Positions 19,445 through 30,416 of a stretch of 64,000 nt of DNA are shown piece by piece. How positions within the stretch are numbered: position 1 is the stretch's first letter; every line of letters starts with the position of its first letter. A model generated the notes under the pieces. It saw only the letters and a list, made by a program, of their open reading frames with translations. It had not been told where the DNA came from and searched no databases. The position numbers and the translations under genes are program-made. This DNA comes from Zygnema cylindricum. Its lineage: Eukaryota; Streptophyta; Zygnematophyceae; Zygnematales; Zygnemataceae. The DNA lies in the NCBI GenBank assembly GCA_037447655.1, contig JBBHKE010002689.1:155642-219641 (forward strand), in the 5' to 3' direction.

Positions 19445-22400
19445 CCCCTCACTCATATTGCCACAGTACTTGGAGCGGCGACCGTGAAGACCGCGGAGAA
19501 CGATTCTCAAATGTGGGAGGATGTAAACATGGCTGCCAAGATCTTCATTCTGAGGCACCTCACTCAAGCTTTGTCCACCCCTCATCTTCACATTTACAAG
19601 GCTGAGGAGTTGTGGGTGAGTTTGGTGGAGATTTATAGAGGTGGAACTATTCAGGAGCTCCAGTTGGCTGAGCAAAAGAAAATGAGTTACACTTACAAAG
19701 GAGGAAAGATGTTAGATTACCGTAATGATCTTTCTTGTTTGTATATGGAGATGGAAAGTGCCGGGTGGACAGGTATTATGAAAATGAAAGTTAACACCCT
19801 TATCATGAATATCCAGATGAGTACGAGAACATAGTGTACCGAGTACAGGAAATGCTTGATAGTCCATGGAAATGGAGCACAGTGGTCAGGATGATACTTG
19901 TGCAGGAAAACACAATGGAGATTTGGAGAGGAGGAAAGAGCATTCAAGGTCTAGTAGAAGGAGGGGACCGATGGGGGAAGGATCCGAAAAAACCGTACAA
20001 AGGGGAAAGAGATCATTCTGGAGGACCGAGGCCCCCAAAGGGTCTTTGTCATTTTTGCAAAAAGCTGGGACACTTCATCGCAGATTGTGTCAAGCTGTCG
20101 GAGCTGAGGCTCTAAGAGAACCGTGGAGGGGGTTCTTTCAGAGGGAACAAAAAGGCACTTGTGGTTACAAAAGTGACAGGAGAAACCGAGGATGAGTCTT
20201 CTGAGGAGGATGGGGAGCTTCTTCTTGACGAGAGTCTGGAGGAGAAGGAGATCCCTCGGAGATAGATGTGTGCCCTTGGAGCAATTCGGGAAGCTGCACA
20301 GGAAGGATGGATCATCGACTCAGGAGCATCCATGCATGTGTGTCGTGATAAGGAACTCTTCACTAAGCTAAGAAAGATCCCTACTGAAGAGATAGAGTAT
20401 GGGGATGGGAGAGTGGTTACTACAGATCTAGTGGGGTCAGTAGATCTGAAAGTCTTAGTGGAGGGTAAGACTTCTATACTTACATTCCCAGATGTGCGCT
20501 ACATTCCTCAGCTGAGTAAAAATCTTGTCTCTACGTTTGTGTTAGATGAAAAAGAGTTTGATACCTTCACTAGAAAAGGAGTCTTTACAGCTAAGTATGG
20601 GGATGAAGTTTACTTCACGGCAGATAAGGGTAGCCAAGGAATGTTTAGGCTTAACCTGAGTAATGAAAAGAAGATTGCTTACTATGTTGGTGTTCCTAAG
20701 TTGATGATTTGGCATAAGCGGTTAGGGCATGTGCATTTTGATAGGTTGAGGGAAATGAAAAAGCTTGGGGTAGTAGAAGGCATTCAGTTTGGGGATAATG
20801 AAATGATGGATGATTAGAGTGGCTGTGCTCAAGATAAGGCTCACAGACTTCCCTTTCCCAAAGACGCCATATATAGAGGTGAGAAAATACTAGATTTGGT
20901 CGACAATAACTGATGGCTGGTCTAGATACTCTAGAGTCTACTTTCTAAAAACAAAGTCTGAAGCATCAACTTACTTCAAAGAATATAAAGCCTAGAGTGA
21001 GAAGTTGCATGAAACCCCCATTAAGAGAATAAGGAGTGATAATGGGGGGGAATATACCTCTAACCAGTTTGAGGAATATTTGAGAGATGAGAGAGTGCAG
21101 CACCAGAAAACCGTACCATATAACCCGAAACAAATGGGGTAGCTGAGAGGTTCAATCGAACACTAGAAAATAGTGCATGCAGTATGTTGGGAGACAAGAA
21201 AATAGGAAAAAGATTTTGGGCAGAATCAATGAACTATGCCAACTGCATTAAGAATAGAGTCCTTACCTCAGCTGTAAAGGGAGTGACACCTTATGAGAGA
21301 TGGGTTGGAAGGTAACCATATATCTCGCACCTTAAAGTATTCGGTAGCCAAGTTTACAGCCTTGACACTGATAGGAAAAACTGGAAACTAGATGCTAAAA
21401 GAAAACCTGGATACTTTGTGGGATATGATGAGGATGTCAAGGGATATAGAGTCTATAACTTAGCAAATAAAGATATCATTCTGGTCAAACACCTAGTTGT
21501 CATGGATGAAGGAAAGTCATTTGACCCTTTCAAATATAGAATGAAGATAAGAATCAGATTTGAGTCCGAAAGTGAGGAGAACTCAGTCGTTCCCGAAAAA
21601 GACATGAATGAAAGCGTGATTGCAGATTCAGGGGAGATGTGAGATACAGCAGAGTAACCGGAAATCTCACACTCTTATGGACTTCGAGGAGATAGAAGAA
21701 GTGGGACCAGAACCGGCTCCCATGGACAGGGGAGCCAATGAGACAGTGAGGCGAAATCGAAGACTTCCATCCATTCCAGCTTCAGAGTTTGAAGGAGGAA
21801 GAAAGAGCAGCAAAAGGATACAAGAAAAACATGCCGCTCATAAGGTAACTAAACTATCTCACCCAGATAAGCCTCAGTCTTACTCGAAAGCAGTGTATAG
21901 TTCTGAGAAAGAAAGGTGGATTATAGCCATAAATGATGAGATGGCCTCCATCATGGAAGCAAAAACTTGGGAACTAGCGGATTGTCCTCCAAACAGAAAA
22001 CCTATTGGGTGTAAATTGGTATTTAAACTAAAACCGAACCCAGATAAAACCATTGAGAGATATAATGCTCTATTGGTAGCGAAAGGGTTTACCCAAAAGG
22101 AGGGGATTGACTATGAGGAGACATTTGCTCCTGTTGTTCGGTTCCCATCAGTAAGGATTCTCCTCAGTCTGGCAGCAGCTGAAGACATGGAAATACATCA
22201 GATGGACATTAAGACAGTTTTCCTCAATGGTGAGATAGAGGAAGAAATTTTCATGAGACAACCCGAGGGGTTCTTAGAAGAAGGAGAAGAGAGCAAAGTC
22301 TACAAGCTCATAAAGTCCTTATATGGACTAAAGCAGGCTCCTCGACAGTGGAATAAGAAACTAGATGAGTTTCTCACCAGTCTGGGATATATCCGGATCA

Positions 22401-23459
22401 GCTCAGACCATTCTATCTATATGTTTGAAGATGAGAATGCTGTCATTTTTATTGCAATTTATGTGGATGATCTGCTTTTGTTGAGTAAGTGTTTGGAGAA
22501 GATCAATAGGCTAAAGAAAGATTTTAGGGGCAGATTTGATATGAAGGATTTAGGTGAGGCAAAATATATTTCGAGGATCCAAATGGAGAGAGATAGGGGG
22601 AAAAGGATTATCAGACTTACTCAGAAAGAAGCAATAGGTAATATGCTTGAAAAAATCCTGATGGAAAAGGCTAACAGTTGTACCACTCCCATGGACTTGA
22701 AAAAAGTAAGTGATGGGAGTGTAGAAGGAAGAATGATGATTTTAGATGATCAGATGAGTCCAGAGGAGAGAGAGTTTATGACGTCTATTCCTTATAGACA
22801 GGTCGTAAGAAGTTTGATCTACTTATGAACTGTACCAGACCGAACATAGCGGCAGCAGTAGGAGTCTTAATGATCCTAGGAAGAGAGATTGGGAGGCAGC
22901 CAAGAGAGTGATGAGATATCTTGTAGGAACCAGAGAGTTATGGTTACATTTAGGAGGTGAGCACACTGATATTACTACTTGGAGTGATGCCTGTTATGGG
23001 GATGCACCTATGAGAATATGCACTTTCGGGTATGTGTTGTATGTGGGGGAAGGTGATTGTTGTTGGAGCAGTAAGCAACATAAGGTGGTTGCTCAGTCTA
23101 CTATGAAGGCTGAGTATATGGCCTCTTGTTCGGCTGTGAATGAGTTGATGTGGGTCAAATTCTTATTGCAACAATTGGGGTATATGAAGGAGGGAGAACA
23201 TGAAGTTTTTTGTGATAATCAAGATGCCATTGCCATTGCAGCCAATCCATAACACCATTTCAAGGCTAAGCATATGGACATAACATTGAGCTTCGTGAGG
23301 GAAAAAGTTGAAAACAAAAATGTAAATCTTGTGTATAAATTCGATAAAGAAATGGTGGCTGACATGATGACCAAACCTGTGCCCTCTCCAAAGTTTAAAT
23401 ATTGTCGGGAAAAATGTGGATTAAAAGAAAAGTCAAATTAGACTAGAAAATAAAGGGAG

Positions 23460-24453
23460 TGTTGAAATAAGTAGTTTTTGGTATTTTCTAGTTTTAAAAT
23501 ATTAGCGGAAACAGATAAAAAAAATGCAGACAGCCTGCCTCCATCTCCTCTCTCTTGCCCCCATACTTGTTCTAGTCACTGAATGAGAGAGAGATCGATA
23601 GAGCCATGGCTGCCTCAGCTCCATAAGAAGGACTAAAGAGTGACTTAAGTCACTATTAACAAAAGGTTGAGTCCGGGAGGACTCGAACCCCCGATCGGTA
23701 GAGCGCAGCGTAGCCGTTAGCTCTAACCAGTCTGTCGGAGAAGTCCGTTACGAGATATAGGGTTTAATAAGTATATAAACTATTGTATAATACTGAAACC
23801 ATTTAACTGAAATATGGATGAATGAACATAGAACTTGTTAAGGTTTAGTGCGGACATCATTTCGCACATGGATCGGGCATTTGTTTTGACGGTCGACATT
23901 TAATATCAGATTTAATCCGACGGCGCATATCATCGTCGAGATCGCAGAATGGTCACTTTGGCTTTTATGGACGTGGCATGACCTGGCGCCGCGTGGAAGG
24001 ATGACATTCGGTCGCGGGAATTCCGGAGAACATACGAACAAGTGGAAAAGTGACAAGCGTCCACTCAGTAGCCTTGTCGTACACCGGCCGTACAAAAATG
24101 ACATTGACTGAAGTACCTTTTTGTACTTTACAGTTATATGATTCGTTCGTACTTCAGTAGATAGGGGGTGTGAGAGAGGTTTAGGACTTAGGAAAATTTG
24201 GTAGGTAGTCACCTCTCTTTAAGAGAGCTTTGTATAAATTGGCATTTTTTGCCGGCTCATAACTTATCGGCTGGTTGGCCGTTTTCAGTGATTCTTTTTC
24301 CTACGGACTCAGGGGAGTCCACGCGGCACAGGGGTGCAGTCAAACTGTCAGTTTTCCTTCTTGGGCAGTATTGGTTGTGGCTTGAGGTGGGTTAGTGAAA
24401 ACTATCTAGAGGCTTTCTGTATTCTGTGGTCCAATGGAGGACACAGAATTTCA
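23460..24453 (+). repeat. A2 3' LTR
   Basis: 994 bp from TGTTGAAATAAG to CACAGAATTTCA. Contains the U3 block (CCCCATACTTGTTCTAGTCACT, CCATGGCTGCC), the antisense tRNA-like module (23666-23739), TATA-like GTATAAATTGG near 24231, and GGACTCAGGGGAGTCC near 24305. Confidence 0.9.
23666..23739 (-). other. tRNA-like module, antisense in A2 3' LTR
   Basis: Minus strand: GACTGGTTAGAGC, then GCTCTACCGATC, then GGGGGTTCGAGTCCTCC (perfect B-box, 5-bp T-stem with one G-T pair), then CGGACTCA. The hairpin pairs as in J with wobble changes. Confidence 0.7.
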
Positions 24454-25340
24454 ATGCCCTTATCCTCCAACAGTAAGTCCAATACGTGGGCAACGCAGAT
24501 CGAAGGGTATTTACTCACGAGCACTGAGTCTACAACCTTGTTCACAGGGGCAGAATCTGTCACAACTTGCACCACATTCTCGACCCCTACTGCAAAAACT
24601 CCCTTCTCTAACACCTTACAAACGTAATCAGGATCCTTAATTTGCCCACTAGTGTCTTTCGTCGTGAGATTCATGTCACCCTTGGGGGTGATAACTAGAA
24701 TGTTAAGGAGAGGCGTGTCATCAACTGATGTCCATCCATCTGATGTGATCGAGGCACCGGTGGATTCTATTGTCTCGATGTAGCTCGCCGAGTCTTGTTT
24801 TACCGTTGCCTTCGTTTCAGCCAAGAAACGAGTTCTCATAGCATTTCGGTGAGGCAACTTGTAAGAATCCCTTATCGCCCTGGTCTTCTTCACAGTTGCC
24901 TTAAAATAGGGGTCATCTAATAGTCGGAACGGCAAGTCGTTGGCAAAGAAAGCCTTGGCCTATGATACATCTACCTCTGTCTTGTTATACCTATGAAATT
25001 ATTTCTTTATTATTGTTTGAACACCTTGTACCTTACTGCTCTGACTAGATCTACCAAGACACTCTGTGAGATCATCCAAATCAGATATGACACGTTTTTG
25101 AGAGCCATGAGAAGTTCTCTCAGTTTCCGATGCAATAAACTCCTCTTTCACTTCGTCCGAAAGTAAATGGCAAGCTCTAATTCCTCCACTCTTCACATTC
25201 CCAAGTAGGTGGTTTCTAAGCCTAGTTGCCTAACCATTGTATTCATAGTTGCAGTAGATACAGATACATATTCAGTTGTTTCCAAGTAGCCCCCCATTTG
25301 GAGCCTTAACATGCTCCCACTCTATTCCGCGAGTTCTAAG
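24454..25340 (-). pseudogene. BED-finger hAT transposase, N-terminal part
   Basis: Minus strand. A BED zinc finger is readable at about 25180-25330: IEWEHVK, CIYCNYEYNG, RLRNHLLGNV, GIRAC, with two in-frame stops. Then follow a linker, FDDPYFKA-like LLDDPYFKATVK (about 24900), and a DUF659-type block: SITSDGWTS, PLLNILVITPKGD, DTSGQIKD, VVQVVTDSAPV, YPSICVAHVLDLLLEDKGI. The text stops at the A2 LTR boundary (24453), so A2 interrupted it; the catalytic C-terminal part and the dimerisation domain are not found on the other side. Relic of a plant-type hAT transposon. Confidence 0.85.
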
Positions 25341-28300
25341 CATGGATGCTTATGGTGAGGTCCACAAAAGCGTCGAATGCGGTTCCAATGGTACCTTTAC
25401 TGGCCGCTTCTATTCCATCTTCAATGGCAGCTTCCTGTCCAAAAAGACTCTTTCTGAACAAATTCAAACTTCGGCCGCACAAATGGTGCAACGCCTCTTT
25501 TTTTTAAATTCCGTACATTTTTCAGAGACAGATCCAAAAAAATAACTTTGTAGAAGTCGAAAAATAATCTTAAACATCACAAACATTAACTGTTGTTTGA
25601 AACTCACCTGAAGTCCAAATTATGTCACAACAATTACTGTTATTAGGCTATTATTTGCCAAACCTATACATCCACTCTAAATACTTTGCATCTGTAAAAC
25701 AATGTTATTTGCCCTTTGTAAACATCCACATTAAATACTGTGCACTTGCCATACAATGGTTTATTTGATTTTAATTTATGATTTGCTCTTTACCGAAAGT
25801 GAAAAATTCAGAACGATGCTTCACCAATAATTTATTTCAGTTTGGTATTGTATTAAATATTGTTGCCGCAATTTTGTTACCGTAAACGTTCGCCGGCCGT
25901 GTGAATTGACAATTTTATTATGACGGTCGACGTTTGCAAACACGGCAAAAGTTTAAGCAGTTGAAACAATATTTTGAAAGTAAAAGTTGTCCAACCAATT
26001 GACCGTCAAATTTAGACTCAACGGTACTTTATTTGTACCATAGTGTACTTCAAACCTACAATTTTTGACATACTAACGTAAGTGACTGTGCGTAACCAAA
26101 ACAGTCATTGCCATGATCAATCCCCATTTTTTATTATCAAAACAACGATGGTTAAGACCATCCATGTACAAAACTTCATTGATATGGAATATTATTTACT
26201 ACCATTAAAGGCGACCATTGGAAAACCCAAAAGTACGGAAAAAAAACTACAAAATTTAAGTAACACTAAGTGCAAGACGTTAAAAGCAAGAAAAACAAAA
26301 TAATAAAACTAAACTATGAGATCACTACGTTATATACGAACTCAAAAGAACAACAAGGGTCCTCGCCCAAAACCTATAAAAAGAAGAAAAAGGGAAATGG
26401 ACTTTGACTCTGACTTACGGATTTTGTCAACGTGATTTTAAGCACTTAGACGTACAATGAGTCTTGTATGCTAGTTCTAATTATGTTGTTTAATGGGCGC
26501 TTAGAAAATAAAGTGCTCATTTACCTCTATAAATAAAGTCCAATGTTTTGCATGTACTTTTCGTTGTCATCATGTGAACCCTTATCATTAGGTACCTCAA
26601 CTTGGTTAAGCTTAAGTTTTGCATTCAAAACAAAAGTAAAAGTAAGCAATAGATTCCACCACCAAGTCTTAGAGAGCAACAATAGTTTAAGTTTCAATCA
26701 ACAATATTACATTTAGACGCGCACGGCGAGTGATCCCTTGTAAACCAAAGAGTTGTAATATGTCTAATAACAACAAATTGAAGGATATTTGGAAGAGATC
26801 TTAGGGCTAGCGAACAAATTACGCTGGATGCAAATTGCGACAATGTAAGATTTCGTGGACAAATATCAAATTATTGTGTTGACATAGGAATTGAAATGTA
26901 GTATACATTTCCATCAAAAGGTTAAGGTGGTGATGTATGTTATTCTGATGGGAACGATGTTTTTTCAATTTGAAATAAAAAAAGGCCAATTGTTATTAGT
27001 CTTTTCAACCAAATTTTGCCCCAACGCAAAAGCTAATCAAGATGAAGTGTGGTTGGCTGGTAAATAGTTGTGACCATTTGTAACGCTCGAAAAGGTTTAA
27101 CGACTCTTATTTTGGCAAGTTACGCAGTTGTTGTTTACGGTTGTTAAAGCGATTGTAACTTTTTATAATGAGTTTAGCCATGTCGTTTGAGTTTTTCTTT
27201 ACCATCACCATTGGGTCATCGCAACCAACCATGGAGCTACCATAACATTGAAAAACGGTTAATTATTGTATAATTATTTAAGTAGGAGACTACGTAGTGA
27301 GCTAAGTAACAACCATGGCAACAAAAAAAAACTCATTTTTGTATAGCCTACATGAATCACTTATATTTATCGAACATCTACTTTAAAGATAAACATATGA
27401 AGTTTGGGTGACAAATAAACAACACTTAAGGATTCGGTACTTATGGTTGTTCACGAGTTGGAGGCTATCTTGTCGGGCTCTTTTTGTCCTCCTTTAAACT
27501 TCGTCGTTCCCTCGCTTCGATTTTTTGTTTTGAAAATATAAGGCTGGAAAAACAACCATTAAAAACGATAAGGTTCCTACAAAGAAAAGGGAGTTTTGTT
27601 GATACGACGAGACAATAAGCATAATTCGTATAGCGATGTAGTACGAAAGCAAAGATTCTACAAAGAAATTGATCAATTTAAAAAATCTTTGACGTTTTTC
27701 ATTGTATTGTTTTTAAATTACGTGGTACCACTCAAATAAACACGTGTATGTGGAAGTTTGTTTTTCGACACTTTTGAAGGCACCTAATTTTAAACATTGC
27801 AACCAATAATGATGTTTGTAAAATACGAGAACCTCCTTATAGAACCCCACATTTTGTCTTATTGACATTATTTCAGGTATCACGTCAAAATAATGTAAAA
27901 CACCATTACTAATTTTTACACTTAACACCAAACTATGTGTCGACTTTGTATCATGTACTTTGAGTTTGCACAAACACTAATTTAAATGTGAATGCTATAA
28001 TTTGACAAATCTGATGGTTATTGTACTTGTAGTTTTATAAATTGTATCAAATGTACAAACTTGAAGTATATTTTAACAACGTTTTGGGTTATTTTACGGT
28101 TTTTAGGTTTAAGTTATGTTTTATTCATTATCGTGAAAGTTTACTCGTGATGTTTGCGCTATTTCCAACGGCAAACAATAATTCAAATTTAAGTATAACG
28201 CGAATTGTACTTCTATTTATATAAATAAGGTGCCACCTAGACCTTTTGTAAGTATAATTTGTTGTAGTATATAACGTTAATTTGTATGAATAGAATAGGA

Positions 28301-28977
28301 AGTGGCTAACACTTTTTAAGAATTTCCCAAATTAGAGTAAATGCGATTGCAGTGTTAAGAACACCGATTTCTAATTTTGAGCCGAAAAAGATCACCCTTA
28401 TATTAGTGTTACTAATGATGATGGGCAGTGAGATACTTTCCACGTTTCTCACTATTTTAAACGCTTAACACGAGTGTAGTATACGTTTTTTTTTTTTTCA
28501 CATTGGGCGCATGCACTGGCGATTTAGTTTTTGCATAGTTCTCAAACCCCCAACGTCATTTTGGTCTTTGCAAAACTATTTGCCTACGTCGCCTCTCTTT
28601 ATCATTCTCCCAGTCTCTCTCTCACTCACCTTTCCCAAAACGAAACAAGAGAACATTGCTAGAAGAAGTAAGATCTTTGATTTTGGCTATTTTCCTTTGG
28701 AATTTGGTGTAGGTCGAGAGAAAAGACAAAAAACTGAAACAAAAAAAGCTACAATTCACATATAAGAATGACGCCGAGAATGTTATAAAAACCGCACGTC
28801 TACAACTGTCACATAATTGCGTAGCGTCTACAAAGTACAAACATCTGGGCGTTAAGTGACGACTGTTGTTTTCGGACATTGGAACACCCGTAAAACGCGT
28901 ACGAGAATCTTGACTACAAGACAAATTTCGCCCGCTTTACGGTTGCAGCGGTCATGCACCTAACTCTTAACTGTGAG
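25341..28977. other. AT-rich region without recognisable genes
   Basis: About 3.6 kb. Only short frames with no family resemblance on either strand. A TC-rich stretch at 28590-28640 resembles a plant 5' UTR, but no coding exon follows. I see no LTR or repeat of the types found elsewhere in the window. Confidence 0.5.
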
Positions 28978-29330
28978 GTGGGCTGGACATGGCACAAAAT
29001 GCGTACGGATGGATAGGGATAGAATCTTTTCCTTTGGTCCGGAGATACTCAAACTTCTCGGACACAATGGACAAATTATAGGTGAAAAAGTTTTGAAGAA
29101 TTTCTCACGCGAAAAAACGTCAGCTGGCATAGAAACGCATAGAAAAACGGAGGACAAGCTGATGAAAACTTTAAAATACAAAACATGATTGAAATGAAAA
29201 ATCTCAAAAAAGTTGCAAGATGAGTACGCAAAGTAGTACGGACCAGCCTGCGTACAGCCTACAAAATTTCAGGCTACGTAGACGACGTACGGAAATGCTA
29301 CAGTACAGTACAGTACTGAAGTTCGCTAAT
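28978..29330 (+). repeat. upstream duplication, copy 1
   Basis: Shares with 29877-30290 the blocks ATGGCACAAAAT.CGTACGGA, GATAGAATCTTTTCCTT, CATAGAAACGCATAGAAA and later CTACAAAAT.T.AGGCTACGT. Direct orientation, strongly diverged. Includes a cluster of about eight GTAC cores in 29222-29395. Confidence 0.6.
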
Positions 29331-29876
29331 CCCCTTAACAAACCCTACGCCTCTACGGGTCTTCCGACATTTTGTCCTACGGAGTACGGACCGATCCCTA
29401 AAATATCTCACTTGTATTTTATGCATAGTTCAAACTTCAAATTAGGCGTTTTTATGGTAGGCCTTTGCTCGGCTCCATTATCGTAAGTTGTGTTATGGGC
29501 TTTTCATGTGATCTTCTTAAATCGCTATTTTGATCAGCGACCGTCCGATCGTCCGAATCTGACGGAGAAAATAAATTTTTTTGGTCCGAATGTTTTAATT
29601 GGTCTGAATAGGTCCGAATACAATATGGGTCTAAAGGTCATATTGTATGTTTTGCATACAGTAGGCATATTGTATGGGCCTACTTTCACCTACTTTTGAA
29701 CTATGATTTTATGTACAGTTTGTACGACGTGACTGTTGACTACGTAGCGTGTCACACATACATCTGTCAATTCTGTGCACCTCTTTCGAAAGAATGTCCG
29801 TGTCACGACATTTCATCCAGCGTGCTCTTTCACCCTGGGTTTGAATTTTAAATTGGTACTGGATTACTGGGTTGTG
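29331..29876. other. spacer between upstream duplicates
   Basis: No coding sequence recognised. Contains short local repeats of GGTCCGAAT and TATTGTATG around 29580-29670. Confidence 0.4.
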
Positions 29877-30290
29877 GTCTCAAAATGGCACAAAATACGT
29901 ACGGACAGATAGGATAGAATCTTTTCCTTGCCTGGAAAAGTGGAGAGTCTCCAACTTGGTCGGAAACTCGGATACGATGGACAGGATTTTAGGTGAAACT
30001 GTTTAGAAGAATCTATCAACTGCCATAGAAACGCATAGAAATTGGACAAACTGAAAAAGTAAGGCACATTTCAGGCTGATGGGGAATTACTGTACTACCA
30101 TAATCCCTTGAAAATATACGGTCGTCTGACACGTGGCCAATAAAAACAAAAAGGAAATCATTTTCACGATAAAAAGTAGCAGTGTCCAAAACGACGATCG
30201 GACGGCAAAATTGGAACGCCAGCCTCTACAAAATGTTAGGCTACGTGGACGAAGGTACGGCTGTACGAAACTCCTAAACCTGTAACGAAG
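29877..30290 (+). repeat. upstream duplication, copy 2
   Basis: Second copy of the block, ending about 130 bp before the start codon of the nucleoside-phosphorylase-like gene, so it covers the likely promoter. CCAATAAT at 30315 is a possible CCAAT box. No clear TATA box. Confidence 0.6.
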
Positions 30291-30416
30291 TCTGCGCCGG
30301 GCAGTGCGCAGTATCCAATAATGATGCTCTAGGACCATTTGTTGTCCCGGCCTCACGCTTCACTCCTCCAGACTGACGCTGCCTCTCACTCGCCGCACGC
30401 ACGCTCGCCGACACTC

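Larger units (their letters stand above)
18193..23459 (+). pseudogene. A2 gag-pol (interrupted by LTR J at 18448-19444)
   Basis: Gag resumes at 19445 with the same wording as A (NDSQMWEDVNMAAKIFILRH) and carries an intact zinc knuckle CHFCKKLGHFIADC near 20050. Protease WIIDSGASMHVCRD and GAG-pre-integrase are in the open frame 20266-20817, which ends in a nonsense codon at DD. Integrase is damaged between 20818 and 21417, with part of the HTDIWGP region deleted near 20900. RT with YVDDLLLL is in the frame 21620-22828 and RNase H with TTWSDACYGD at 22908-23252. Frameshifts near 19810, 21640 and 22825. Non-functional. Confidence 0.9.
18125..24453 (+). mobile_element. A2, decayed A-type copia with solo LTR J inside
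   Basis: The end of a 5' LTR (18125-18192), primer-binding site GGTTATGGGCCCACC (18193-18207), decayed gag-pol, polypurine tract ATAAAGGGAG and 3' LTR (23460-24453). The 5' LTR is mostly missing or behind the gap. The start codon at the LTR end is changed (ATAGATGACACATAA). Close in protein sequence to A but with many stops and frameshifts. The 3' end lies in a hAT transposase relic. Confidence 0.85.

Noticed and set aside
25276-25545. 89-codon plus-strand ORF
   Set aside because: Overlaps the BED finger of the hAT relic in antisense and has no independent support.
28511-28765. 84-codon ORF after a TC-rich stretch
   Set aside because: No recognisable domain, low complexity start and no continuing exon. 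The TC tract may be a fossil 5' UTR, but a gene cannot be supported.
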